64,000 bases of DNA from Nitrosomonadales bacterium (GTDB taxonomy: Bacteria; Pseudomonadota; Gammaproteobacteria; Burkholderiales; Gallionellaceae), in contig JADKHS010000034.1 of assembly GCA_016721605.1 (NCBI GenBank), positions 1 through 64,000 of the forward strand, in the 5' to 3' direction. The translations under genes and the position numbers were made by a program. This document shows, piece by piece, positions 17,811 to 28,017 of this stretch. Under the pieces are notes generated by a model. That model searched no databases and was not told where the DNA came from. It saw nothing but the letters and a program-made list of their open reading frames with translations. The first letter of the stretch is position 1. Each line of letters begins with the position of its first letter.

Positions 17811-19021
17811 TCAATTGTCCTCCTCTACGGCACTAAAACTGGCTCTTGCAGGTATCCATTCATGCTCTAAACGGCATAAACCATAATCACGGGTTTGTCC
17901 AGTAATCCGCACCGTAGTATTCACCGTATCAAAAAGCCGCAAGCCTTCTGGATCCATGGCATGCGCACGAATAGTATATTTCCCCGGCAATAACTGAAGA
18001 TTGGAAAGACGAACACAAAAACCAAATTGCGAAGGAGAGACTTTATTTAAAAGATATGTAGTTTCATTTGAATGAGTACCATAAATCGATGTTCCATCAG
18101 CCCGGGCCACACCAAACAAAATTACTGGCGGCCGCCCATCAGGAGAATACGCTACCCCACAAAGGTACAACGTCCCCCATTTCAACCACAGTAATTACTG
18201 CACCCAAATCATTTTCCAACCACAGCTTGCGAATTTGGTATATCCGCTCGACTGCACCGCACTTTCCATGCGCAGCTTTACTATTTTTCTTCGTGGTAGG
18301 TCAAATATTCTCGTGTTACATCGAAGCTATTGCCATACATATGCATCTGCCCATCATGAATCCATACCGCTTTCTGGCACAGGGTCTGGATGTGAAACAT
18401 ACTGTGCGAGCACAGCAGCAGTGTCCCACCTTGGCTCAGATAACCTTCGATCCAGCGAATGCATTTTTTTTGGAACGATTCATCACCCACAGCCAGCACT
18501 TCGTCAGTAATCAAAATATCCGGCTGCATGGCGGTTGCCACGGCAAAACCCAGTCGAACCACCATGCCAGACGAATAATGCTTAATCGGTTCTGCAATAT
18601 GGGAGCCGATATCAGCAAATTCGATTATAGAATCCAGCTTGCTATCAATTTCTGCATTGCTCATACCCATCAACGCGGCCGCCAAATGGATATTTTCCAG
18701 ACCACTATATTCGGGGTGAAAACCGCTGCCCAACTCCAATAACGCGCCAATTCGTCCATTGACCACCACTCGACCGGTGGAAGGCTTGACTACCCCGGCG
18801 ATGATTTTCAAAAGCGTGGATTTACCCGCACCATTTTCACCGATTAAGCCAAGCGATTCTCCTGCTTTCAGCTCCAGATTAACCCCCTGCAGCGCGCAGA
18901 AACTCGGCGTTTCACCGCGCTTAAAGAGTAAAGCAGCAATCGTACGCAACCGATTACTACCCGTGGCTACGCTAGGATAACTCTTGCCGATATTACTTAG
19001 GCTGATAAGAGGTATTTGCAC
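17811..19021 (-). CDS. wzt: polysaccharide ABC exporter ATPase with C-terminal carbohydrate-binding domain, frameshifted
   Basis: The N-terminal 245 residues are an intact ABC ATPase: Walker A GLIGENGAGKSTLLKI, signature HYSSGMVVRLGFA, Walker B PDILITDEVLAVGD and the H-loop CSHSM. The frame then stops (YHEEK), but neighbouring frames carry on with AVERIYQIRKLWLENDLGAV and the Wzt C-terminal domain (PPVILFGVARADGTSIYGTH). At least two indels lie between about 18180 and 18290. Wzt-type proteins power export of O-antigen or similar glycans across the inner membrane, and the C-terminal domain recognises the chain end. The partner permease lies just upstream at 19098-19887. Confidence 0.8.
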
Positions 19022-19097
19022 AATATCCGTGTCTGTTACAAATTAGAAGGAGGTACAATTTGAAGAAATATGGCCATGTTACCTATTCATTCACGCA

Positions 19098-19887
19098 CTA
19101 AATAAAATCCTCAAAATAAGGTGATAAACGATTAAAGAACCAGCGCCCAGCCCAAAAAATCAACAAACTGCCAGCCAGCATCACCATATCTTGCCAGCCA
19201 ATCTGGCTATTACCAGTCATCAATAACCCGCGAATTCTGGCAAAAAAAAAGATAGTGGATTCAATGCAATGACCTGCTGTATCTGTTGCGGCACCAAACT
19301 GGCCGGATAAAGAACGGGGTGGCGTAGAACCAAATCATGAATAGCGGCGTCAGAAAATGCTCAACATCCTTGAGCAGCACTTGCAAAGCAGCAAGTATCA
19401 ACGCCAAGCCACTAGTGCATAATAGTTGCACACAAAATAGCAACAACACCAATGGCAGAGATGAAAAGTACAGATCATTGCCGGTGAGCGCAAGCACCGC
19501 AATCACTAATAAAAAACCGACTACATGGACGGCATAAGTGGAAAGGACCGCACCATACACCAGCAACTCATGCGGGAAGGCGACTTTCTTGATAAGACCT
19601 CCGCCATTCTGCACTGCCAACGCGCCACGTTGCGCACCTTCCTGAAAGCACAACCATGGCCATAGCCCTACCGCAACAAACAAAATAAAACTGTGGTTTT
19701 CCAGTTCAGGAAACTTTACCTTGAAAATAGCCGTGAATACCACTGCATACACTGCCAATAACGCCAGTGGGTGTAGTAGTGCCCAAAAAATTCCACTGAC
19801 ACTGCCTACATAACGGCTTTTAATCTCTCGCGATAGAAAATTAAGCAGCAGCCAGCGGTACGGCCACAAATTTTTTGGTTTGTCCAA
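19098..19887 (-). CDS. wzm: polysaccharide ABC exporter permease, frameshifted
   Basis: ABC-2 type membrane protein with about six hydrophobic segments. The N-terminus LLLNFLSREIKSRYVGSV and the motif FPHELLVYGAV fit Wzm/TagG permeases. After MIWFYATP the frame slips; the continuation SLVPQQIQQVIALNPLSFF and RWFFNRLSPYFEDFI is readable in other frames and ends at 19098. One slip falls in the A-run near 19245. It forms the channel partner of the Wzt ATPase downstream. Its start overlaps the end of the parvulin gene by about 80 bases, an overlap that probably reflects another indel in that gene. Confidence 0.8.
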
Positions 19888-20765
19888 AACTGATTGACCG
19901 CCTCTTCATTTAATTTCAATGACGGATCGGTCAGTATCCCACCGACAAGCGTTTTGCGGTATTCATTTAAATGCTTCTCGCGCTCCCCCTGTATGATTTT
20001 CTCCTTCACCTCTTCAAATGAACGTACCAGCTTCGGTTTCTTTTCATTAAGCTGAATAATGTGAAAACCAAAGATTGTCTTCACCGGTTCGCTGATATCG
20101 CCTGGAGCACTGATGGCAAAAGCTGCATCAGAAAATGGCTTGACCATTTTTCCTTCTTCAAAAAAACCAAGGTCACCTTTGTTCCCTTTAACACTCGGAT
20201 CATCTGAATATTCCAGCGCTAACTCTTCAAATTTTTTACCACCAACCGCCTGCTCACGGACTTGCTTGATGCGCTGTAACGCTTCTTCCGGCGTGCGGGT
20301 TTTAGTGTCCACCAGGATATGGGAAGCATGTACTTTCGTAGGCACGGTATATTTTTCGATATCAACCTGATACAACTCGCGGGCACGCGCGTCAAAGTTG
20401 GGTATCTTAATTTCCTTAGTGATCCGACTGATTTGTTCCTGCGCCAGCAATTTATCAGCTGCCATTTCTATCTGTTTACCCATCAGAGGTTCGCGATCAA
20501 TTCCTACACTACGCGCTTGTACTGCCAATGTCTTATTAATCAGCATGCTCTCCAGTAATTTGGCAATACGAGCCTTACTTGCCAATACTTCCGCGCGATG
20601 CTCCAGTGGAATACGCAGTAAATCCGCCTCAAAGTCCAAGCTCGTAATTCTGACCTTGTCGGATTCGATTAAAATTTGCTCCGCACTTACAGCTGGAGCG
20701 GTAGAACAAACCATCACGACGAGCACCGTTAACTGCTTTAACAACATACGACCCATTATTCTCAA
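19806..20765 (-). CDS. periplasmic parvulin-type peptidyl-prolyl isomerase
   Basis: Signal peptide (LTVLVVMVCSTAPAVSA) followed by an N-terminal SurA/PpiC-like helical region. A single parvulin domain follows: THVHASHILVD-like sequence (KVHASHILVDTKTRTPEEA), FEELALEYSDDPSVKGNKGD, LGFFEEGKMVKPFSDAAF and FGFHIIQLNEKK. It assists folding of exported proteins, plausibly the secreted proteins nearby; EpsD-type members occur in exopolysaccharide loci. The last 20 residues (after LNEEAVNQFW) run into the wzm start in another frame and look like a readthrough after a lost stop, so the true C-terminus is probably near 19880. Confidence 0.85.
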   Translation of the reverse strand: MRIMGRMLLKQLTVLVVMVCSTAPAVSAEQILIESDKVRITSLDFEADLLRIPLEHRAEVLASKARIAKLLESMLINKTLAVQARSVGIDREPLMGKQIEMAADKLLAQEQISRITKEIKIPNFDARARELYQVDIEKYTVPTKVHASHILVDTKTRTPEEALQRIKQVREQAVGGKKFEELALEYSDDPSVKGNKGDLGFFEEGKMVKPFSDAAFAISAPGDISEPVKTIFGFHIIQLNEKKPKLVRSFEEVKEKIIQGEREKHLNEYRKTLVGGILTDPSLKLNEEAVNQFWTNQKICGRTAGCCLIFYRERLKAVM

Positions 20766-20783
20766 CCTCGTGGTAAATTCAAA

Positions 20784-20818
20784 AAAATAAAAAACTCCTC
20801 CATCTTAAGATGGAGGAG
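20784..20818 (-). terminator. intrinsic terminator of the Ig-like protein gene
   Basis: A perfect 24-base palindrome (CTCCTCCATCTT / AAGATGGAGGAG, 20795-20818) is followed on the minus strand by a T-rich tract (complement of 20784-20794). It lies just after the stop of the gene at 20854-21504 and before the parvulin gene. Confidence 0.85.
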
Positions 20819-20853
20819 GGGAGAACACAAATACATTCAGACCTAGCAGTAAC

Positions 20854-21504
20854 CTACCACAGAGGTAAAAATATTTGTGTAGGCTTGCCTGCCTGTATTA
20901 CCTTAAGGTACGCCATGTAACCCACCGCTTCAGCCTTTAGGTTATGAGGAATATTATTCCTTGTTTCAAAAGCATAATTCCATGTTCTAATATCTGTAAG
21001 GGGTGATAATGATGTCGGCGGAGTTGTTCTCGTACCTACCCCTCCTCCTCCTCCTCCGCCTGGATCTGCAGGCGTAACTATAATTTCTTTTGCAGCAGTG
21101 TTACCTTTGCCAATACTATTGATGCCAGCAACTGAATAAGTAGTGGTGCTTGTTGGGCTAACAGTACGACTACCACCTGTAAAGGTACTTCCAGTCCATT
21201 CATAAGAAGTGGCCGCAGGGCTGCAACTTACAATCAACGTGGAAGTCCCACCTGCGCTGATTGTAGAAGGTGAGGCTGTCAGTGTGCATGATGGCGCTTC
21301 TGTAGGAGTTTGTCCTGTGTCAGAACTACAAGTTACTCGTTCAGATCTGCTGCTGGCATCCGCACCATAGCCGGTATAAGAAGGACATGAATTTCCCGTG
21401 ACTCCGGTCAAAATTACCGTACCAGCCAAAACCGAACCTGAATTAACCATCATAAAAGTCAAAACAACAGATGCAACCTTTGTATTTATTAATTTAAAAT
21501 TCAT
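20854..21504 (-). CDS. secreted protein with Ig-like domain, function unknown
   Basis: Start ATG 21504 has GGAGG at good spacing. A signal peptide (KVASVVLTFMMVNSGSVLAG) is followed by a Cys-containing region, then an Ig/PKD-like domain (SCTLTASPSTISAGGTSTLI, YEWTGSTFTGG, VSPTSTTTYSVAGIN), a poly-Gly linker and a C-terminal domain with RTWNYAFETRNNIPHN. The Ig-like part resembles domains of bacterial extracellular proteins. No catalytic motif is seen. A strong terminator follows, so it is probably transcribed alone. It may be cargo of the neighbouring type II secretion system. Confidence 0.7.
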   Translation of the reverse strand: MNFKLINTKVASVVLTFMMVNSGSVLAGTVILTGVTGNSCPSYTGYGADASSRSERVTCSSDTGQTPTEAPSCTLTASPSTISAGGTSTLIVSCSPAATSYEWTGSTFTGGSRTVSPTSTTTYSVAGINSIGKGNTAAKEIIVTPADPGGGGGGGVGTRTTPPTSLSPLTDIRTWNYAFETRNNIPHNLKAEAVGYMAYLKVIQAGKPTQIFLPLW

Positions 21505-21783
21505 GCTAACCTCCAATAATATAGAGTTTAATTACCCATTCGCGGAATCGCGCTTACATAAAAGCGAAGAGTGGTATACAACACAACGTAAAAACATAAC
21601 AGATTTTCAATTCAAAAAACTTCATTTCAAATCAGACACCCTAGCTGATAGACACAATATAGGCATTAACATTTAGTAGCAAATCTATTCTGCTGGATGG
21701 TAATAATATGGGAATGAATGGTGATTTTTAGCAAAAATTCGCATGGATACTTTTAAGTTTAAATACATAATTATTTTTAATGA

Positions 21784-21818
21784 AAAACGGGAGCAGAATT
21801 TCTTCGCACTCCCGTTTT
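21784..21818 (-). terminator. intrinsic terminator of the secreted surface-protein gene
   Basis: AAAACGGGAG and CTCCCGTTTT pair around a 15-base loop and are followed on the minus strand by TTTTTCATT. It lies about 70 bases after the stop of the surface-protein gene. Confidence 0.75.
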
Positions 21819-21888
21819 AACCAACACGCATAACCACTCATATTGCGGGTCTTAGTAAAGACAGCTAACTAGTCAAGGTTATTAGTCA

Positions 21889-23376
21889 TTAAACATTGAA
21901 AACCGTATACTTATGATTGAAATTAACACCATATGTTGCCAAAAGCCCAGGAGCAGCATTTTGCTAATAAAATCCTGCAACATAAAGCCAACTGTAGGCA
22001 AGCCAATATATGTATCACCATCAACGCTAGTTAACGATTGATCAGCAGTTGTTGTCAGATGTTTCACGCCATCGCCATCAACTTGACCATTAACAGCAGT
22101 GATTCCAGTAGCATTAAAGGCCATCCGCAACCACCCATTCTCGAAGTTAACTGGAACGTTTACTTCATTAGCCGAACCCAACAAGTGACTGTTATTAAAG
22201 GTCACAACAGTTGTTTCCCAGCACAGGGATGTACCGCCGCCTGGAGCAGGTGGTGAGAAATCAACGATAGCGACGTTACCTTCCTCACGGTTCCAATAGC
22301 TCAAACCAACTGCCTGCACGCACCATTAAGCCAGAACTTGTGGGTAAACGGGCTGAACAATTGGGTTAGCTGTTCGTTGACAGCGCCGTGTTATGAACAG
22401 GCACATTGTATCGTTTGGTCGGCATTGTTACCACCCAATCGGTACCGGACAGTGTTGCATTATCCAACACAAATTCGTTGATAATATTGTTATGCATCAG
22501 CAACGCACTGACAGTACTATCACCACTCAGCCAAGTGCTTGTTACAGTTCCACCACCATTGAATATTATGCTGGTCAAATCTGCGAATGTCAGATCTGGG
22601 AAAATACTGCCAGGAGGATTCCAAATATTCTGTACATTAGACGGTGCAAAAGCATCCAATGCGACTGGATCGTAACCAAAATCTGTACCCGCTGCAACAC
22701 CTATCAGAGAGGCCGTACCTGCCAGACCACCGGTTGACGGATTTGCTCTGGCTGATTGCCCACCCACTATCAGTGCGCTAGCAGGACCCATATCCATATT
22801 CGCGGCCTGAACTACCGAACAATTAGCCGGAACACCACTTACGTGAGTAATAGCTGCATTGATCGCGGTATTTGTGATTGTGCCCATTTCGATAATTTCA
22901 AAATAGCCTTCACGGGTACGATCCAAGGATTGGGTCTTATCATCCCCACCACTTTGTTGAATACCTTCAAGGGCGGTACCGGAATATGCGAAGTTCACAA
23001 AATCTTTACCGTTAGCAGGAATCGCAGGTGTGAGCGCATGACTTATCAGCAGTAATCATCTTTGCGCCGGTAGCAGTGTTCATAACCGCAGCAGTCCACA
23101 TGTCATTCGGGGATAGGTAGAGGTTAAAGTCCAATACTTCGCGGCTATTCTACCTTCGGTAAAACGAACTTTTACAGCTTTTGATGAATTAGTAGTATTA
23201 ACTACAGACAGGTATGTGTCTGTTCCTGCACGTGTCGTGTAGTATGGATAAATTAGAACCTCACCCAAACCATTGGAATTTACATGTACAGCAGCACTTG
23301 CCGTATTTGCGATACCAACCGAACTTACTGCCGCCACCAAAGCAAGATACAGTGACTTTCTCTTAAATTTTTGCAT
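21889..23376 (-). CDS. large secreted surface protein, multiply frameshifted
   Basis: Three main frames (23080-23376, 22366-22998, 21882-22319) are pieces of one protein of about 490 residues. The N-terminus has a signal peptide (YLALVAAVSSVGIANTASAA) and then NGLGEVLIYPYYTTRAGTD and LSVVNTTNSSKAVKVRFTEG. The middle includes TREGYFEIIEMGTI and TDWVVTMPTKRYNVPVH; the end includes LSYWNREEGNVAIVDFSPP and VNFENGWLRMAF. The pattern matches a family of uncharacterised exported proteins I recall from Gallionellaceae and methanotrophs; I cannot name a function. The correct C-terminus VNFNHKYTVFNV ends with TAA at 21889-21891. At least four indels are needed. Possible secretion cargo or cell-surface layer component. 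Confidence 0.7.
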
Positions 23377-23584
23377 TATTGCTAGACTCCTTATATTTTA
23401 TTACGAAATGTTGAAGTTTGACTTCGGGAAAAGATTATTACCTTTTATAAAGCATTACCTCAATAATTACTACAGTCGACTTTAGAAATTACTGCGATGT
23501 TATTGTATAACATAGTTGTTTCATTCTACAAGTGATTTTTTGTGCACATAACCCCTCCTAATTTTAAAATCCATGAACCCCTAA

Positions 23585-24065
23585 TTATCTGCGCGGGCCA
23601 AGCACCATCACCCCGTCTTGACGCAACCAATTCTCGTCCAGACGAGTCTCAAGTGATTTGATATCGCGATAGCTATACTCAATTGCCATTAGCACCTTTG
23701 CACTGGTCTTGTTCGCATGAAACAGTATCCACGTTAGCTTTCTTCCAAATGCCGCCACGGATTTTAGCTCTATATAAATCCAACGACATAACATCTCGCG
23801 TGCCCGGACTCAGATAACTATACGCTTTGGCGAAATCCTTTTGCATTAAGGCCTCCCAACGAGCAGCGGCTCGTTGGGCAACCATCTTTTGCGGTTCAAC
23901 CTGCACTTTCTGTGTTGAACCACCTCTCCTGTGATCCTGCACAACCCAGGACTCCACACACTCAGGATAAGCGCCACCACCTCGCGACTTGCAACCCATT
24001 TCGCACATCCATTCTTTCAAAAGCTCACCCAAAATATCTATGTTTATTATTTCGACTATAGTCAC
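23585..24065 (-). CDS. hypothetical protein with NTF2-like middle, frameshifted
   Basis: Two overlapping frames join near 23690: DTVSCEQDQCK followed by VLMAIEYSYRDIKSLETRLD and ending DGVMVLGPRR. The central part (ARWEALMQKDFAKAYSYLSP, GTRDVMSLDLYRAKIRGG) looks like a small exported NTF2-like domain with paired Cys. The N-terminus as read (from 24065) lacks a clear signal peptide and is probably also out of frame. It lies directly downstream of gspD on the same strand, so it could be part of the secretion transcript. No function assigned. Confidence 0.5.
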
Positions 24066-24368
24066 TCTTGCGTTAATGCACTGTCAAGGACAATCTAAAT
24101 TCTTTCGCTATACCGTCTCTTTTTTACAACATATAAAAATTATAAATTGAATTTAATCTACTTACTCTTGCGAGTACTAGTCCATTTGATGATCCCAGTA
24201 TCCAATAACTTATTTACGAAATCTTCAGTCCAGAATTAAATCCACTAAATTAAAAACGAACAGAAATTCACTTTCCGCACCCCATCCATATTCATCCTGA
24301 ATATCACTTTACGACAAGATGTAGAAATACTTTAGCGCACTCCAAGGTTTTCTGCATACAAACGGAAA
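24066..24368. other. 303-bp AT-rich spacer after gspD
   Basis: No gene, RNA or clear terminator was recognised between the gspD stop and the hypothetical gene downstream. Confidence 0.4.
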
Positions 24369-26635
24369 TTATTTGAGAAAAGGCACTTGTTTAACTTGCT
24401 TATCCATTTGCTTGGATATATCGCCAGATTTCCCAATCTTTTCCAAAAGCTCATTCAATCCAGCAGGCTTCTTCGGCATCTCGCTAGATTTTCCAAAGTT
24501 TTCCAAAATATCACTTAACCCTCTGAGTTTTTTTCGGAATTCTTCGCTTACATCATGTGCCTGCTGGTTATTGGCCACCAAACGCGGTGTAATCAAAAGC
24601 ACCAGTTCGGTACGATTTTCAGCAAATGTCTGGACGCCGAATAGTCCACCGATAAACGGTATTTTCGACAGGTATGGCAATCCGCTGCTTGCTATGGTTT
24701 TATTATCCGTAATTAATCCACCTAATACCATGGTTTCACCGGATTTAACCACTACCGTGGTTTTTACCGCGCGCTTACTAATAGTAGGCGAATTAATCGA
24801 AGATGTTGTGGTTATCGAGGCCGCACTAACCTCTTGATTAATATCCATCGTTACTTGGCCTCCAGCGTTGATGCGCGGTGTAACCGTTAGCAGAATTCCG
24901 GTATCAATATACTGGATGGAAGCAATCAACCCTGTGGCGGAACCCAAAACGGATTGAGTTTGGCTAGTAATCGGCACGCGATCACCAACTTGGATCTTGG
25001 CGGTCTGATTATCGGTGACCATTATATGTGGTGAAGAAATCACTTTGACGCGCGAATCAGTTGCCAATAAATTAAGCGCAGCGGCCACCCCACCCGCTAC
25101 ATTCGAATTACTCCACGTATAAGAAAAACCGGGCGCTAATGCACTAATCCCAGAACCACCTGTATCAAGCTTGCCATTTCCGCGCTGTCCGTTTTTAAAA
25201 GCCCATTCCAATCCAAACTTCAAATCACCTGTTAGCGTTACCTCGGCGATGGTGACGTCTATCAGCACCTGCCGTGGTGCCACATCAAGCCTGCGAATAG
25301 CCGTTTCAATTTTTTCATAATTGGCTTGCGAAGCCAAAATTAACAACGCATTATTGTCCTTGTCAGCAAGCACTCGAACATCACCCTTAACCGCAACACT
25401 ATCGCCAACGGCCGCTTGCTGTTCTGGGGTCGCATCCACAGGGGTTGTTTCTGTCGATTTCACCTCTGCTGGCGCCAAACCAGGAGCAAGCGCAGGCGGA
25501 GGTATAGTTGAAGCTGTTGATTTGCTGAATACATTATTGAGCAATGCCGCCAGCTTTTCCGCCATTCCATTCTGTACCGGATAAACAAATAAGCGCATAC
25601 CGCCACCGACCCCGCCAGTGTGATCTAAGCGCTCAATCCATATTTTCGCCTGCTCCAGATACTTAGGCTGCTGCGTGATTACCAAAATGGCATTCAGACG
25701 CTCAATCGGCACCAACTTGACCACTCCAGCTAACGGGCTTAACGCCTGAGCACCAAAGATTTTACCGAGGTCAGCCACGGCAGTCTTCACCTCGACGCTT
25801 TGTAACGTAAATAAGGCAACTGACATACCAGATAGCCAATCTACATCGAACATGGCAATAGTGTCCTGCAAATGCCGTAATTCGCGCTCAGTGCCGGAAA
25901 GAATTATCAAGTTGCGTGCTTCATCAATACGCACGGCGTTCGCTTCGGTTACAAATGGCTCAAGAATCTTTACCATTTCTTTGGCGGCAATAAATTTCAA
26001 CGGCGCGATCTGAACGCTGTACCCTCGACCGCCTTGCAATACTATCTTGTCGTCTCCCAATTGTGGCGTGATTGAGCCGCGCGTGGCAGTAGCAGCCGGC
26101 ACCACTTTATAAATGCCCTCTTCCCTGATGATCGCTGCACCATTCATGCGTAACAAGGTTTCCAACGTTGGCAGCAAATCTTTTCGCTGAAGTGGGCTGC
26201 TTGTATGTAAATTAATTGTTCCTTGCACCTTAGGGTCGATGATGTAAGTTTCATTGAATATATCGCCAACAATTGCTTTGACTACCTCACGCAAGTCAGC
26301 ACCCTCAAAATTAAGCATCATTTCGTCTCCTGCAGCCGGCTTGACCACGCTTGCAGTCGGCGGCGGCGCTTTGACAAATACTCCAGTACCAGGATATAAC
26401 TTGACTTTCTCCGAACCATCAACGATGGCAGGCTTTTCCTCTTTCTTACTCTTGGTCTCGGCATCGCTAATGTTCCGCGTAATAAAATGCGGCTCCACAG
26501 CCCTTCACCCTTTTTTTTCATTACTTTTTTCTCATCGCCCTTCTTCACTTCGAACGCTTTGAAAAAAAATTAGCACACCTCCAATACAGGTAGCGTAATC
26601 ATAACCAGCATCCAACGTAAATAAATTTTATTCAT
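24369..26635 (-). CDS. gspD: type II secretion system secretin
   Basis: The outer-membrane channel of the type II system. From about 26498 to 24369 the frame is intact (709 residues). The N0 domain (LNFEGADLREVVKAIVGDIF, YIIDPKVQGTINL) comes first, then repeated N-domains (RLNAILVITQQPKYLEQA, RRLDVAPRQVLIDVTIAEV). The secretin core follows, with VPITSQTQSVLG, TVVVKSGETMVLGGLI and GLPYLSKIPFIGGLFG. The signal sequence (MNKIYLRWMLVMITLPVL, ATG 26635) is in a different frame, separated by a T8 run near 26565-26575, so the N-terminus carries at least one indel. The last gene of the operon. The Gln/Lys-rich C-terminal tail could be a pilotin-binding region. Confidence 0.92.
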
Positions 26636-26689
26636 GCCCATTCTCTTTTCTCTGTTAATAGCATATGGCTTCTCAATAAAAATGGTTTG

Positions 26690-27439
26690 TTATTCCGGTG
26701 GTGGTTGTCGTAGTGCACGGCGACGTTCAAAAACAGATCGAGGATCAGCAACACTCTCTGCCGGAGCGGTAACTGACGCCCCAGGCAGTGATGCAGCGGG
26801 GACAGCAAGTTGCGCCGGCACACCAGGACTACCAGGCCGTCCCGAATGACTCGGTCCTGTCTTGATTTTTAGTACCAGCTCTTCATGCTCGTCGCCTTGT
26901 TTGAAAGTGATCTTATCACGATCCAATTTCTCAATTTGCATGCCATTAATTTCTTGGCCTAGTTCGACACGTACCATCTTGCGGGTAACGATTTCACGCA
27001 ACAGTGCAATATTTTTGTCCTTGGTAATAATAATGCCGTCCAAAATAAACTGTCCTTTGCGCATGGTTGGCTTGGGCGGCTCTACCGGCACAGGCAAGGG
27101 CGGCGGAGACAGTGGCAAGAGGCGGCGAGAAGATACGGAAGAAGACATGGAAGAAGATGCATGCTGGCGGGGCACGAACTTGGATGGTAATGGGCGGCGG
27201 GATGAGACAAACAATGGCCGTACTAATATCTCAGTATAGGATCGCTCTAGTGGCAGTAAGGCAAACTCTGGCTGCAATGGCAGCACTGTCGGCCTGTTTT
27301 TTTGCAATTTTGGCTGCGGCAGGGGCACATTAATGCGGTTGCCCCAACCAAGTTCGGAGCCAATTGTCCCGATCAGCAACCCTATCAGTACCAACAATAA
27401 TATTGTCGTAAAATGGCGAGGTTCAAAGGAGCTTTTCAT
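26690..27439 (-). CDS. GspC/PulC-like inner-membrane component of type II secretion
   Basis: A 249-residue bitopic protein: a short cytoplasmic start, one transmembrane helix (TILLLVLIGLLIGTIGSEL), a proline-rich periplasmic linker, then an HR-like domain (FILDGIIITKDKNIALLREI, VRVELGQEINGMQIEKLDRD, ITFKQGDEHEELVLKI). This order and the position between gspM and gspD fit the GspC clamp that links the inner-membrane platform to the secretin. Some genomes label genes at this position GspN, but the classic GspN fold is not evident. The C-terminal 50 residues are low-complexity Pro/Ala/Ser. No PDZ domain is present. Confidence 0.7.
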   Translation of the reverse strand: MKSSFEPRHFTTILLLVLIGLLIGTIGSELGWGNRINVPLPQPKLQKNRPTVLPLQPEFALLPLERSYTEILVRPLFVSSRRPLPSKFVPRQHASSSMSSSVSSRRLLPLSPPPLPVPVEPPKPTMRKGQFILDGIIITKDKNIALLREIVTRKMVRVELGQEINGMQIEKLDRDKITFKQGDEHEELVLKIKTGPSHSGRPGSPGVPAQLAVPAASLPGASVTAPAESVADPRSVFERRRALRQPPPE

Positions 27440-28017
27440 TTGCTATCCGCTACCAACGCATAGCCAGATACATCAAACTGCGCTATCAGTTCTGGCTCTG
27501 TCACAGGTGCACCCTTATTCAAAGTATTAGCCTGCGAGCGTATGCTGACATTATCAAGTAACAGATAAGGCTGCACCGTCTCTACAGCATAAAGAGTTTT
27601 TCTCAGCGTGGACATGCTGCTGATAAATTGAACATTAACCGTAACACGGCGATAGCCGCTGTCGTCCTTGAATGGCACCACCTGCATACTGACCAGCTTG
27701 CCACCATTAACCTCGATCAAACTTTTTGCGGTTTCCTGAATTTCTGAAGCAGCCAATGCAGCACCAGTGTTTCTAAGAAAGTGTTGACGGCCATTTTTGT
27801 TCTTCACCTGATCGAGCGCCGACTGGACTTCGGCATGAGTCGCTATAACATGCCTATAACGCCCCAAGTAATCAGCCATGCTATCCAGCGACTGATCGTA
27901 ATGGCGATGCAACATGTTCACCGGGATAAACAGCAGCAAACCGACCATCGTCAGGAATAAGATTAACAACCCAATGGCCAAGCCACGGCTTTGATTTTTG
28001 CTGAGGGTTTGCATCAA
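27436..28017 (-). CDS. gspM: type II secretion system protein M
   Basis: A 193-residue bitopic inner-membrane protein. The N-terminal helix is GLAIGLLILFLTMVGLLLFI, followed by a coiled-coil-like stretch (RHYDQSLDSMADYLGRYRHV) and a ferredoxin-like periplasmic domain (YRRVTVNVQFISSMSTLRKT, VQPYLLLDNVSIRSQ). GspM partners GspL in the assembly platform. It overlaps gspL by four bases (ATGA) and the next gene by four bases, so translation is coupled. Assignment rests on fold features and operon position. Confidence 0.85.
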   Translation of the reverse strand: MMQTLSKNQSRGLAIGLLILFLTMVGLLLFIPVNMLHRHYDQSLDSMADYLGRYRHVIATHAEVQSALDQVKNKNGRQHFLRNTGAALAASEIQETAKSLIEVNGGKLVSMQVVPFKDDSGYRRVTVNVQFISSMSTLRKTLYAVETVQPYLLLDNVSIRSQANTLNKGAPVTEPELIAQFDVSGYALVADSK

